Origin: Phymatolithon calcareum
Lineage: Eukaryota; Rhodophyta; Florideophyceae; Hapalidiales
Length of the DNA stretch: 64,000 nt
Reading direction: 5' to 3'
Assembly: GCA_977006965.1 (NCBI GenBank)
Contig: OZ345380.1
Coordinates: 2,170,001 to 2,234,000 of the forward strand
A program made the position numbers and the translations under genes. Positions 43,385 to 54,699 of this stretch are shown here, piece by piece (position 1 is the first letter of the stretch; the number at the start of each line of letters is the position of its first letter). The notes beneath the pieces are model-generated. The model searched no databases, was not told the DNA's origin, and saw only the letters and a list, made by a program, of their open reading frames with translations.

Positions 43385-43409
43385 AAATTTCCCGTCACAT
43401 AGACACTAG

Positions 43410-44240
43410 CGATGAGAATTCAGAAAATAAATGTTGCGGTGGATATTAATTAATAACTCCAGAAAGCTCAGCACGTCCAACTCAGAAACGAGGATCAGGA
43501 GTAAAGCTTGTCCATATATTAATCTTTAGTTTGAGATCAATGATTCTTTTGCAGCACTAACGAAAATCTCTAACAGTCGGTCAACAGCTGAACGAGCCCT
43601 CCGTTCGGATTTCAAAATTTTCCTTCATTTTCGATTCCACGTTTTAACAACTTGATAAGCTACTTGTTTGTTGGAAAAGAAATCTAGGACACTTAAACGG
43701 AGCTGTCTAATCCATTTTTGTAGTCTTTAGAATTTTGAGACAATTGTAGTGACTTGTAAGGATTGAGAGGATTTCAAGTGCAAAGACATTAATGTAGCCA
43801 AGTTGGTGGTGGGCACTGCATCCATGGCACTTACGTACAAGATTGGAATTGTGTTAAATGTTTGCTGAGAAACGAGAAAAACGACTTCAAAGACCTCAAC
43901 GATTTGAAAGAGGACCGAGAAGATAATTTAGATGGCCACATGAATGATATTGAATTCATATTTCCGACTCAATGCTAGAACTGCACCAAAGCATTCCAGG
44001 GTCAGGACGCAGACCAAAGGCTGCTGATTTTGGGTCCAATTCGCGTGGGAACGTAGTAGGTGATCTCGCAGTACTATAAAATTTATATGTTCAACAGTTT
44101 AAGAGATAGTACTGAACAAGTGAATTGGTTTTTTTGAACGTCTACAAACTGCTCGGAGCTGTGCAAATTGTTGTTCTCAGTGATATTCGAGTAAATTGGC
44201 CGTTTCGAAAATTAAATTATACAGTAAAGCCCTGTAGGTG
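43410..44240. other. No supported gene
   Basis: Only short frames; nothing recognised. Confidence 0.45.
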
Positions 44241-44249
44241 CTCCGGTCC

Positions 44250-45026
44250 ATCTACGCAGAGGTCGATATGTAGATGTTTAATGTTCTGGGGTGTGTGAAG
44301 CACATGTAGTATATTTGATTTACACTCTTATTTGACACGTGGGTGAGGTGGAAGTTGGGATTGTGGAAAAGTATTCGATTGAAAAGATTTGAAAAGTGTG
44401 AAATTTTATGAGCGGAAATGGATCTAGTAAGAGTGGAGGTTGGAAGATGAAAGGAAAATTTGAAGGAATAGTTCATTGTTGAATGTAAAGGTTTCTTTAA
44501 GGTAATGCAATATTTTGAAAAGAAGAAGATTTGAAAATTTTTCAACATGTTAGGAGCGAGCCGTGATTTCTGGCGTGTGAAGGGCACAAGAAGGTTGGAG
44601 AGCAAGTGGTAGAAGGTCACGGACATAATTTAAGTGCTAATAAGTAATACGTGTGGAATGTTCTTCCAACTGGGCCGTGAGGATGGTCATTGTATGAATA
44701 GTTTTGATTGTTTTTATATGTAGTGAAATGGTGAAAATATTGTGGCAGGGTGGTATTACCACATGTGCATACGAAAGAGGGAACAGAATATTGATTTCGG
44801 ATACAGAAACGCTGATGGGTTCTGTGTTCTTGCTTAATAATGGGACAGTTCTACGACTATTTAGAATCGTGAGATGAGACAGGTTGTTCGGAGCTCTGAA
44901 ATTAACAGAGTAGGTCCACATGTCAGTTGTTTCTCGGATGTAGCAAGTCGATGAGAAATCTACTTCTGCCGTGGTGAATATGTTGTGTGGAATACGTCTC
45001 TCCATGATCAATTTCTGGAAAAACAC
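44250..45026 (-). other. Strand-asymmetric region, C-poor on the plus strand
   Basis: The plus strand is very poor in C and rich in G, A and T. As a result two minus-strand frames stay open (44,252-44,626, 124 codons; 44,637-45,026, 129 codons), rich in Ser, Thr, His, Ile and Pro. The skew alone may explain the frames. A damaged retroelement or gene on the minus strand is possible. The Tc1 insertion begins about 470 bases to the right. Confidence 0.35.
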
Positions 45027-45493
45027 ACCCTGTTCTACTGGATATGCGGGGCAAATGACTTGTTATCTCCACCTTAAGCAGAAAGTACAACGTCTATGGC
45101 ACTACAGGAAAATGGATGGGTATTTCAAACGATATCAAAACGAATCCGAGATCTCAACTGAACTTTCGAGCGGTTCGATGAATGCACAGGAACTGACTAC
45201 ACTGTCATGTAAATCGTGGTGGTCTGATGATATTCCGAAGGACAGATACATCCACGAAAACCTTTCGAGACAATTTTCACTTTCCGGCTTGGTTTATGAG
45301 CTCACTTCGTTTCTTCTTGACGGTCGATGGAGTCATTTGCCGATGGAAATTGGGAGCATTTTGGCTCTCACGATTGACTTTGAGACGTTGTAAAGGAGGT
45401 ATGACGTGAATACTGCGCAAGGTGATACGAAGCGTAGCTCCAACTTGATTTTTATGGCGATCATTGTTTCCTCGGGGGAGTGTATTTGATATA

Positions 45494-45528
45494 CACTCCC
45501 CGAAATTAATATAGCGCCACTTTGGCAA
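45494..45528 (+). repeat. Tc1 left terminal inverted repeat
   Basis: Starts CACTCCCCGAAATTAAT; pairs with 47,047-47,080. Confidence 0.88.
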
Positions 45529-45829
45529 ACCGTCAGGGGCACGCGCATGGCGGGAATCGCGTTAAAGGACCCGTGGTCCTTTAATCGTCTACTCATTGCT
45601 CTACGTACTAGCCCAAATATGGCTCGCTAGGTTTTTGTTAACTCGCAGTGTACGCCAAAATGTATGATAGCCCCATTTTTTTCCCGCGCAGCAATTTGGC
45701 CCCGGAAAACTTCATGCATCCGCCAAGCGGAAGTATATGGGATTCATGGCGCGCTCGGCGCCCTGTGGCCTTATTTATATCCATGGCGACGTACCCACGT
45801 ACGCTGTTCGAGTCACTCAGCCCCCAACC

Positions 45830-46962
45830 ATGGGTCGCGGACTGTCTCTGACGAAGGAGGAGGAGGCGGTGATCCGGGCGCTCGACTCCAAAGGCTTGAG
45901 CAAGAGGGCCATTGCGTTGCAAGTGAAACGGTCCCGAAAAGCCGTCTCGGACGTTTTGAACAAGCTCCCTGGCCAATCTCGACGGAAAAAGGCGGGGAGG
46001 CCCCGAAAGCTGTCTGATTAGGATACTCGGGCAATCATTCGGAAGGCTTGTGCTTCAAGAATGACGGCTCGGCAGCTCCGAGACATGTACGATTTACCCG
46101 TCGGAGTGCGTCGCGTGCAACAAGTACTTAAAGATACTAAGTACTTAGAGTTTAGGCGCATGAAACGGGCTCCAAGCCTTACCCCTTGGCACAAGGATCA
46201 GCGTTACGAGTGGGCTCGCCTTCGTCTTCGCCTTCGTCTTCGCCTTCCCGCTCGCAGTGGACCAGGACAATCTTTTCTGATGAGAAGCGATTCTGTTTGG
46301 ATGGTCCAGACGGTTTTGGGTACTATTGGGCCGACAAAAGGGTCCCTGAAGAATACTTTTCCCGTCCGCAGTAAGGCGGGGGAGGGGTTATGGTCTGGAG
46401 TTGTTTTTTGTGGCGCGGAAAGCCCGAATTGGTAGTTGTACCGAACACAATGAATGCGCAAAGGTACGTGCAGCTACTTCAGAATCATCTGGAACCGTTT
46501 GCGGAATTGCGCTACAGTGGGGACTGGAGTTTCCAGCAGGATAACGCGCCGGCGCATTACACAGATGAGTACTTCTTTGAAGCAGGGATCAGCCTTATGG
46601 ATTGGCCATCGCGCAGTCCCGATCTGAACCCAATAGAGAACCTGTGGGGCATCGTTGCGCGTGATGTTTACAAAGATTGTCGTCAGTTTGAGTACGAGGA
46701 CGACCTCATCGAAGCGATTCAAGCATCCTGGGATCGTATTGGACTGCAAACGCTGCAGAAGTTGATTGGATCGATGCCGGACCGGTGCATGAAGGTTATT
46801 GAGAAGCGCGGTGGGTCTACTGGCTACTGTGCCTTGTTTTTTTGGTGCGATAGGCTGAGAAAGATAAAGGTGGCTCTAACTTACTGCGGACGTAAAAAAT
46901 GTGCTATTCAAGCAAACTTGGTTTCCTGTTTGACTCCATGGGGGTTCACTAAATTAGGTTAG
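45830..46962 (+). pseudogene. Tc1 transposase with two stops and one frameshift
   Basis: The ATG at 45,830 opens with MGRGLSLTKEEEAVIRALDS and a helix-turn-helix (KRAIALQVKRSRKAVSDVL), then a GRPRK hook-like motif. An in-frame TAG lies at 46,019-46,021, after which the frame goes on with the second helix-turn-helix (TARQLRDMYDLPVGVRRVQQ). A (CTTCGC)n-like stretch at 46,216-46,248 coincides with a frameshift. The DDE core follows in the new frame: FSDEKRFCLDGPDG (first Asp), a TAA at 46,372-46,374, WSFQQDNAPAHYTDEYFF (second Asp) and WPSRSPDLNPIENLWG (Glu). By my count 31 residues separate the second Asp from the Glu, against 34 in typical Tc1. The C-terminal end runs to 46,962. Inactive as written. 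Confidence 0.85.
46216..46248 (+). repeat. CTTCGC/CTTCGT hexanucleotide repeat within Tc1 gene
   Basis: Alternating CTTCGC and CTTCGT units encode an Arg-Leu run in one frame and coincide with the frameshift. Replication slippage is the likely cause. Confidence 0.7.
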
Positions 46963-47046
46963 TCATTGCGTTGAAAAAGAAGGTTATACATGCAGTGCGA
47001 CAAAAATAGTGGCGCGAGGAGTCACCATGGCTACAAGAGAGAACTC

Positions 47047-47080
47047 TTGCCAAGTGGCGCTATATTAATTTCGGGGAGTG
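47047..47080 (-). repeat. Tc1 right terminal inverted repeat
   Basis: The complement starts CACTCCCCGAAATTAAT; it lacks one T present in the left repeat. Confidence 0.88.
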
Positions 47081-47621
47081 TATGTTCGGTTTTTCTGTTT
47101 CAAATTTGCGGACGTCTCGGATCTGGACGATTGTGTTTTGCGGTGGTGAATATCGTTTGAGCGGGGCATCTCTTCCTCCCGTATGTTAGGCGCTGGAAAT
47201 CTCGAGGATCGTGTAATAGGAGAAATATTTCGGACTCGTTTCATAAACGAGTAGTTCGTTGTCGGCACTGAGCGGTGCTCCAGCGCTGGAGTGTGGGGGT
47301 TCAATCAATGATGAAATATTGCGTTTCGATTTTTTGTTCACAAATTTCAAACTCTGCATAGGTCAGTACGCGGGATTACTCATTTCCTTACAGATTCTTG
47401 TCCCGATCATTACATGGTCAGAAATAGCTATGATCCGCGAACGGCTCCTGACACGTGCTATTTTGCAAAATTTTCATGTTTGCGTGAAATTAAATGACTT
47501 TATGAAAGAGAATCAGGCCAATCTCACCGTAGTGATTTGATGCCGAATGGAGAAGACAGTTTCGTAAGGGATGCATTCCGGTGTGCGTGGAAAAAACATC
47601 CGATGGGAGCCAGTGTCTGTT

Positions 47622-47644
47622 CGATACAACATCCTGTTGTATCG
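47622..47644. repeat. Perfect inverted repeat (10-base arms)
   Basis: CGATACAACA at 47,622-47,631 and TGTTGTATCG at 47,635-47,644 around TCC. Confidence 0.8.
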
Positions 47645-47689
47645 ACAACACGACTGAATGCAGTTTATTGCAATGCGGGACAGTCTCGT

Positions 47690-47732
47690 GCAGGGTCTGA
47701 GATTCGCTTCCGAAGCGAATCTTACACCCTGC
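47690..47732. repeat. Long hairpin-forming inverted repeat
   Basis: Inner arms AGATTCGCTT (47,700-47,709) and AAGCGAATCT (47,713-47,722) pair perfectly around CCG. Outer arms GCAGGG and CCCTGC extend the stem with a few mismatches. It lies only 46 bases beyond another hairpin in a stretch without a clear gene. Confidence 0.75.
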
Positions 47733-48104
47733 ATTCACTGAACAGAATCAAGCAAAACTCCCGTGGCACCGTAAAAGTCGCTTGTGGTGGCACCTTTTTA
47801 ATATATCTAATTTTCTTCCTCTTCAAGGCGCTTCTTCTGTTATAGCACACACATGGAAATCCTTTCCGTGTGGTGTGTTCTCCTCATCTCTAATTGTTTC
47901 AGGCGGCATAATACTCGCATTCTGACATGGCGTTGGTCGCACTTGTAGGAAAAAGCCCTCGGCAAATTTGACTGCCGACGGCAATCACTTAAACCTCGGG
48001 GCCAAGCATGAAAAGGGGGATATTGAATGGTTTTCGGACAGTATCGTATCATGCGTCACATCGAGGTAATTTGCCTGTACGACAGATATTTTCGAATGTC
48101 GTGT

Positions 48105-49170
48105 TCAATTTTTGGCCATTGCGCAAGATTGCAAGGTTATTGCCATTAAGAACTGTCGTGAAGTGGGACAGCAGAAGATGTTCGGTTCGCCTTCCATTCG
48201 GCAGTGACTTGAGAAAAGACTATTGATCCATTCGTGCTGAACAGTGCCAAAAGTATGATATCGCGAGATGCGAGAGATTGACGAGTGACAGAGTAAGCAT
48301 GTACACATACAATTGTGCTCAGCGCACTCTCCCGGGCTCTGCGTCACGTCATGTCAGAGTGGTTTGTTTTTTGCAAGCGCTATAATTCGGCCAGCGCACC
48401 GTCACAGCTTGCTCTCGTCAGCATGCGCAACTGTTCACGGCTTCTCAACTATATGCATCTTCAGGACGTGGCGCTCGACCGCGCATCCGAGATGGCAATT
48501 GCACCATCGCTATGCGTGTCGTTGTCGGAGTCCCCGGACCTTTCGTCACCGTGCACCGACGGTGACTTCGCATTGTCTTTGCATATAACGTCAAATACGA
48601 ATGCGTGTACAGGTTTTCCATTCACTACTACCACCTCGGATGTCAGTTCGAACTCTTTGCTGGTGTCGACCACAACTTGAACCAGTCCAACGGACGGTGA
48701 GCTTAGCGTTCATGTGACGATTTGCAACCGATATGAACGACGGAAGATTGCTGGGAATGCCGCTCAGCTTCGTAAGAATGTTTCGCGATATCTTGCCCAA
48801 CATCCGGACTGTGCGGTTTATAAAGCACATGATAAGAAACCGGATCTAAAAGGAATAAGACCATAGATCGACGTCTTCCAGTGCCCGCCGTAGCAATTGC
48901 GTACGCTTCCGAAGCGACCGCTGTCTCCTCCGCCGACCGGAATGTTGTGTACGAGGTGCATGGCACGTCTGGAGGGTTGAGCTTTGATTACCGTATGTGC
49001 CGCAAAAACCTCTGTGATGTTCAAACAGACCTCGACTGCTCTTTGCGTGGCACGTTGTCCTTCTTGGACTGTGAGTTCCCTTTACCACAGAGATACTCGC
49101 TTTGTACGGATCTATTCGTCTTGAGAAGACCCCTAGAATGGTATCAAGCGCGTAGCTCTGCGCGAACGGC
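48105..49170 (-). pseudogene. Coding remnants, strand probably minus
   Basis: The minus-strand piece 48,673-48,461 (SKEFELTSEVVVVNGKPVHA; HGDERSGDSDNDTHSDGAIA) has convincing coding composition and an acidic end. Further pieces are 48,966-48,703 and a cysteine-rich stretch 48,347-48,105 (ECAEHNCMCTCLLCHSS). The plus strand also has long frames here (48,315-48,680; 48,881-49,177), but they are Ser/Thr/Leu-rich as shadows tend to be. I cannot assign a family. Confidence 0.3.
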
Positions 49171-49316
49171 AAGTTGATGCTCTGAAAACCGGGAAATCGA
49201 CCGAAAATACATACACGTTAGGATTCTAAATTTACAGCTAACCCCTGAGAGAGTGGACGCCAATTAGGCCGCCAAAAATTACAATCCTATATAACGGCCA
49301 TCAACGTAAATACGTT

Positions 49317-51990
49317 GTGCGAGAGCCACGTTCGGCAGCAGTTCGTTGCACGTCTTCGGAAATAATTGACGTGGATGATAGACCTCTCCCTTGTGCCGAT
49401 CTTGACAGCGATGCTCTTCCTCCTTATCTGGACACTCCTGAAACTCTCTCTGAAACAGGCCCGAATGCTGGTCCGCCGGATATTGACGTTGACAGTGGAA
49501 ATCTCGCGAGCGCAGATCTTGATGACGAAATTCTGCCCCCTCATCTGGACTCACTTTCGCCTATGCCTTCAAGAATCTGTACTGATTTTGGACAGATAAT
49601 CGAAGTCTTAAATGGACAACGTCCGCACATGGATGTTGAGGGAGTCGGAATTTCTCAAGAGCAAGATTCTCCTGCGCCATTGTGTGCGAGAAACTGAAGT
49701 GTTTATGTGAATTTGTCAAATCTTCCGAAGGCCACTGTACGGATGAGGCAATGGATGGAAGAATATCTAAATGTATTGGAAATCATGGCCAAGGTGCGCG
49801 AGAACCGAAAAAATGATGCAAGAGACTCGACTATGCTGGAATAAGTTGACATTGGGAATGATAAACGATGGCACAAGAGAATTCTCGCACCGACGACTTC
49901 CGAACACTTCACCTTGAAGTTGTTTAAGAGAAAGGATAGCAATGATAATAGTGCATCTTCTCGGTGCTTCAAGCGATATCTTTGCGATTTGATGGCATTG
50001 CAAGTTACTGGAAACAGACTAACAGGAAACTGCAGGATTTGCCTTGGGTTGGCGACGAATTAACATATATGCGCCACATGCGCTTCATTCTTAAGGACAA
50101 ACTCCTCAAGGAGTCAGCATCCACGAATCAGAACATCGAGTAGAATGTCTTCTGATTCGCCGAGGGGAGAGACGACTATGTGGTTAATTGCATTAATTTG
50201 AGACGTTTGCCGTGACATCATGCGACGGGGGAGAACTGCTGATGGAGACTAATGACAAGAGTCTTTATCAACGTTTTAAAGTGCACAGACTTTGCATGGC
50301 TGTATTTCCAATTTGACACAAAGCCGAAAGAGTAACACATTTCTTTTCTATGTTCCAAAATTTGGATCTCTACATGATGACATTGATGATCACAATAGGG
50401 TTACAGCGCAAACTATCAATATTATAGTGCATAAAAGATTCTACAACGTTATATTTGAGGTAGGAACAGCGAAGTCGAGAGTTTCTGTCGTCAATTTGAC
50501 CCTTGTACATGTCTTGAACTTGAGAAACTCTCATTCAAAGTTCATTCTGCTGTCAAGAATGGAGGAAGAGTCTAACTAGATGGAATGCCTACCCGAGAGA
50601 CTTCAGAACATTTTACTTGACAAGAACTCGAAGGACAACTCTGAGGATGACAAATTGGTGCCTGATCAGGGGTCTACGGGCAATCTTAAGACAAAGTTCC
50701 TGCAAAGTGAGATTAACGACGGTCAAGACGCGATCGGAAATATCGGTCGAGAAAAAAGTGGTCATCATTTCTGACTCTCCTTAAAGGACAACCGGGAACA
50801 GGGAAGTTCTATACTACCGGCCATCTAATCGGAACTATCCTTCATCACAGTACAAAGGGCACACTAATGGTGCTCAAATTATATACATGAAAAGACAACA
50901 TATGGAGATATTCAGGTGACACAAGAGATCACGGATCGTTGCGCATTCTTGTCGATGCGCCTTCTCAGCAGAGCGTAAGCGAAATTTTCAACTAAGGTTC
51001 TAACTGGAAGTACGACGATATGAACGGAGGACGTTTGAAGTTGCAATATGTTCGGCTTACATCTAAAACGATGTTCCGAAAGATGGCGTTGAAGCTGCTC
51101 AATATATTCCGAAAAGAGCCACGGCATGAGAAGGTAAGTCAGACTTTGCGGAAAAAGAGGCTTGTGGGGGGAAGAGATATGGACATACTCTGGCACAGAG
51201 GGCGATGGCGCGAGATTTTGTAGCTGTCTTTATGACGACTTCGATGCTTGCCTGCAGAGATTTCGCGCAACGTCGCAGAACGTTCGAAGTTCTGATAATT
51301 GAAGAGGCGGCGGAATTTGACAAGATAGAACTACATTATTCCATCGTAGCCACATATTGCCACAAATTTGACTTTTGCTGGTATCCGTGTTGGAGACCAT
51401 TGTAAGTTACTTCCGCACTCCTGTTTGGCCATGTAAGATTATTTCCGGATAGATATAAGTACGTTCTCACAACTCACTCGATCCACGTTCGAAAGACGTG
51501 TCAAAGATGGTCGAGCGCATGGCACATGCTTAATAAACAGTTCAGACTGGACGAGGACCTAGCTGTTCTGCTCAACACAGAGTTCCACGACGTTAGAGTA
51601 AAAAGCCTCCGGAATCGGCATCTTGGCCAAGATATGTGAGAGGACCGGAGTGGAAACATCTCATGGCTCGAGATCCATGGTTTTTTCCTCCTATGTTCGT
51701 GGATACATCGAAACTTTCGCTCATGTTCAGGGCCGAAAAGCGAGATGTCAGCAGCAAGAAGGTTATTTATAACACTGCCGAGGCTGAATTAGTCCGACTT
51801 ATTCTTCGGGAGCTGTACAGGCTATTCGAATCTGAAAAGGACTGGCAGAAGAAGGTATTTCTCTTGACTGCGTAAACTTCTCAGAAGATTCATCTGCGTG
51901 AGATATTAGAAAAACATTTCCCGCATATACATCGGGAAACTGTCGAATACACATTGGCAAGATTCGTTGCATCACCTTGATCATGATGAT
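49317..51990 (+). pseudogene. UPF1-like SF1 helicase, decayed copy 2 with acidic repeat N-region
   Basis: The plus-strand N-region (49,317-49,697) is acidic and Pro-rich with two related units: DVDDRPLPCADLDSDALPPY and DVDSGNLASADLDDEILPPH. After one stop the same frame continues with ATVRMRQWMEEYLNVLEIMA. Later pieces: 50,292-50,774 (YVPKFGSLHDDIDDHNR); a degenerate Walker A, GQPGTGKF at 50,786-50,809; the Walker B region FEVLIIEEAAEFDKIE at about 51,289-51,330; NKQFRLDEDLAVLLNTEFHD at 51,530-51,590, matching NRKYRMQKTIGYIHSAIFYN of the 61 kb copy; and ARDPWFFPPMFVDTSKLSLM to 51,875. QKIHLREILEKHFPHIHRET then follows a stop. Motifs V and VI are not seen. It is clearly diverged from the other two copies, so it is an older or separate subfamily. 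Non-functional. Confidence 0.68.
49370..49590 (+). repeat. Two-unit acidic protein repeat
   Basis: Two units of about 39 residues, each I-D-V-D...ADLD(S/D)(D/E)(A/I)LPP(Y/H)LD, encoded at about 49,370-49,485 and 49,487-49,590. Confidence 0.65.
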
Positions 51991-52059
51991 GTACCTTATC
52001 ACAATGATGAAGATTGTGTCCAGCTAATCGCACTCACTTTCCCACCTTTGCCGATCGAA

Positions 52060-54160
52060 GTTAATAGAACAAGAATTGGCCCATTCCGGACTACAATTAA
52101 TGAAATCGGCCACTAAAAATGCGAATCGATCTGCTCAATCCATTCGCGCACGCAGCCGAATGCAATCTCTCTGTATCATACACTTAACCATAAGAGCATC
52201 TCCACCGGTTGACGCCAACGCCAGGAATCTGACATATCATATTTCAGGTGTCATTCCGTCAAATGTTCCCATTTAATAATATGGACTCGGCAGGCCAGGA
52301 GCAGGAATTAATGAGGTAAAGCTATTCTGAACACAAAAAAATTGTTGAAAGGGTCACATTTAAGACAGTTTAACTAGACGTCGTCGACAGGGATTACCCT
52401 TTTTCGTTGGCTTGATTCTTTCCTTCATCATGTCGTTCTTAAAGGTAGATTGATGCTCAAGAAATCCAGATTTTCTATGTTCTATTCGATAATTTACAGG
52501 TCTATCTTATAGAGAACAATTATTTATGTAGCTTTTTCTTCTGAAGTCCTAAGTGCAGCTTCAGCTATGTTTTCGTATCTTGTTCTCTCCAATATCTTCA
52601 ACGGTTGTATGATACGTGAAGAGCTCATATCTCTGATGTTTTTAAAGATAGTTATCTATAATAGGTAATACGAAAGAGTAGGAGTAGGATTATCTACAGA
52701 GTATGACACAAAATGATGATCCTGCCATGTGGATATGAGTTAGAATGACAGATTTTCTTGGATCCTTAAGTAAGCCGTACTGCAGACCAAGAATTTTATT
52801 TTGAGAAATTAATTTGAGTATCAATGTTATAATACTCGTCGTTTTAATACTTGTGTTATGTACTTCAAGTTGGTTTCATTGCAAAAGTTCCAAGTGTTGT
52901 ATTTCAGAGATCTGTGGGCGCAGAGATGAACTGGACACCGCACCATATATTTATCTTCAGATTAGCCAATTAAACTATCGGTGTACCGAGGAGCAGTTTT
53001 AACGCTCATATGAGCCAAAAGTGGAATTTCACTAGATGAGACTAGAATATATTCGGTATGTCAACCTTTCCTGAAATCTCTTATTCTTAAAAAAAATTAA
53101 AATTGCAATGTGGTGTCTATCAAACTTTTTCCTCCAAAATCCATACGTTAGATAGAACACGCAGCGGTTATATCGCACGGGGAGCATCTTTTGCAAAGTG
53201 AAATCTTCTCGTTGAATGAGGTAAGACCCCTCCTAAGGCGCCCGAAATGGTTCGATAAACTAAATGTTTAACCAGGCTCAACGAATGAATACTTACGTTT
53301 TTTCCCGTTAGGCGCTCGAATCTTCCTTTCAATCTATAGACCATCCTTATTGAGATTAGTTATGTGGTCGAGCAATGCTGACGGACAATACCTTTGCCTG
53401 TGCTGAAACCAACCTCATACGATTGCATTCTTTCTTCGACAGAGATGGGCTCTTTGTAGACATAAACAACGCCTCACGTCTTTTCCGCCTCTGAGTCGCC
53501 TCCTTCCAGAGTCTGTGATTCTCGAGTCGCCCTCAAAACAGCCGTTGCGAGTCTTTGTATGATAAACGATTACTAATTGTTCACTTGTAGGAGGCAGAGC
53601 AGTAAGAAAACATGATCATCATACTCGTTGTTTTTTATTTAACCCTGATGGGGAAATGTAATCCATTATCGTACTGGGTGATGATTTCCGGTTGTTTCGG
53701 AAAATAGTACGTAGGTTTCGTCTAATAATCTTGCACAGAGTCTCCGTTCAAGGTCCAATCACACGGCGAGAGGCGTTCACTTCACTCCCCGCTTATCGTC
53801 TCCGTCGTTCTGGTAGCTCACTGAAGGCTACAGTGCACTCTTAAACATTTTATCTCTTTTCAATTCATTTGCTACAAGGGCAAAACACGCGTTTGCTTTT
53901 TACAATAATTATCGGACATGGGGGAGGATTTTAATCTCACGAGAGTCATGCTACAGGAGATATACCTCCACCTGTATTGCATTTTGCATGTTCGAATACT
54001 CCATCTTTTAGTTCCTTTTCTTCCTAGGAGATCTGTGCCCACAGCTCACTTCAAGTGCAGTTTATATGGAACGCGCGACGTTGGAAGGACGCGATGAGGA
54101 AAACGGATACTACAATGGAGTTTCATCTTAGAAGCACAGCTCGTACGAAAGCTTCTACCC
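52060..54160. other. No supported gene
   Basis: AT-rich with short frames only. A 62-codon plus-strand frame at 52,814-53,002 has a hydrophobic N-terminus but a TTG start and no other support. Confidence 0.45.
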
Positions 54161-54166
54161 CGGTCT

Positions 54167-54580
54167 ATGCACTGGCACCTACCAGGAGAACCTAGCCAGC
54201 TTCTGGCGGAGACATTTATAGAACATTTTTCTCCCGGAATTCGCCTGCGTATCGGATATCACCGATTAGAGTCGGTTTGCGAAAGTGTAAATTGTGAACA
54301 ACTGTTTATAGGGAGAATGCAAAGAATTATTCATCGTTTTCATTTTTATTCCAAAAACAGAGAATCACTGCTCAAGATAGAGAGTACAATGTACAGCGAT
54401 GCGGTCTATTGCTGCGCGCCTTTCCTCCTTCAAAGACCTCCAGAATATGTGATAAGAAAATTTCTTTATCAAATTGCAGTGCCAAGGACGAAACCTGCTC
54501 GAATTATTGTGCGATCAGAGACATGCAAACTGCTTTTCGTGATTTACATTTTTCCGCTTTTTTCTTTTTTCCGAAAATAA
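54167..54580 (+). CDS. Hypothetical 137-residue protein
   Basis: A plus-strand frame from the ATG at 54,167, with AETFIEHFSPGIRLRIGYHR, QLFIGRMQRIIHRFHFYSKN and a hydrophobic, Phe-rich end (LLFVIYIFPLFSFFRK) that could be a membrane segment. The composition is plausible for coding. No domain is recognised and no neighbour explains it. It may be a remnant. Confidence 0.3.
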   Translation: MHWHLPGEPSQLLAETFIEHFSPGIRLRIGYHRLESVCESVNCEQLFIGRMQRIIHRFHFYSKNRESLLKIESTMYSDAVYCCAPFLLQRPPEYVIRKFLYQIAVPRTKPARIIVRSETCKLLFVIYIFPLFSFFRK

Positions 54581-54699
54581 TCTTTTTCCTAACAACTCCA
54601 CTTAGCAAATTGACAGTCTGAGAGATTGTCTTGGCGCCAGGAGCGGTACTAGCCCCAAGTTTATAAAAGCTTCTGTTCACGGTTATTAATGAATGCAAA

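Larger units (their letters stand above)
41467..43406. mobile_element. TA-targeting DNA transposon, copy 2
   Basis: Ends are inverted: GTGTCTATATGACG at 41,467-41,480, and the complement of GTGTCTATGTGACG at 43,393-43,406. Just inside each end lies CCCTCAATTGAGGG (41,485-41,498 and 43,371-43,384). A third isolated end of the same type is at 59,622-59,655. The interior of 1.9 kb shares blocks with 10,205-12,560 and encodes a damaged piggyBac-like transposase fragment. TA follows the right end at 43,407-43,408. Confidence 0.75.
45492..47082 (+). mobile_element. Tc1-type DNA transposon, complete ends, dead transposase
   Basis: The element spans 45,494-47,080 (1,587 bases) between TA dinucleotides at 45,492-45,493 and 47,081-47,082. 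The inverted repeats read CACTCCCCGAAATTAATATA and continue through GCGCCACTT at both ends, differing only by an extra T in the left copy; total length is about 35 bases. This is the classic Tc1/mariner layout of one gene and a TA target duplication. The near-identical ends suggest a fairly recent insertion, although the gene is already broken in three places. Confidence 0.88.

Noticed and set aside
43371-43408. CACTA-type transposon suggested by GACACTAG at the ends
   Set aside because: CACTA elements begin with CACTA and end with TAGTG. Here the orientation is reversed (ends read GTGTC...GACAC) and the reconstructed target is TA or CTA.
48315-49177. Plus-strand frames of about 100-120 codons
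   Set aside because: Ser/Thr/Leu-rich composition typical of antisense. The minus strand reads better, although I could not settle it fully.
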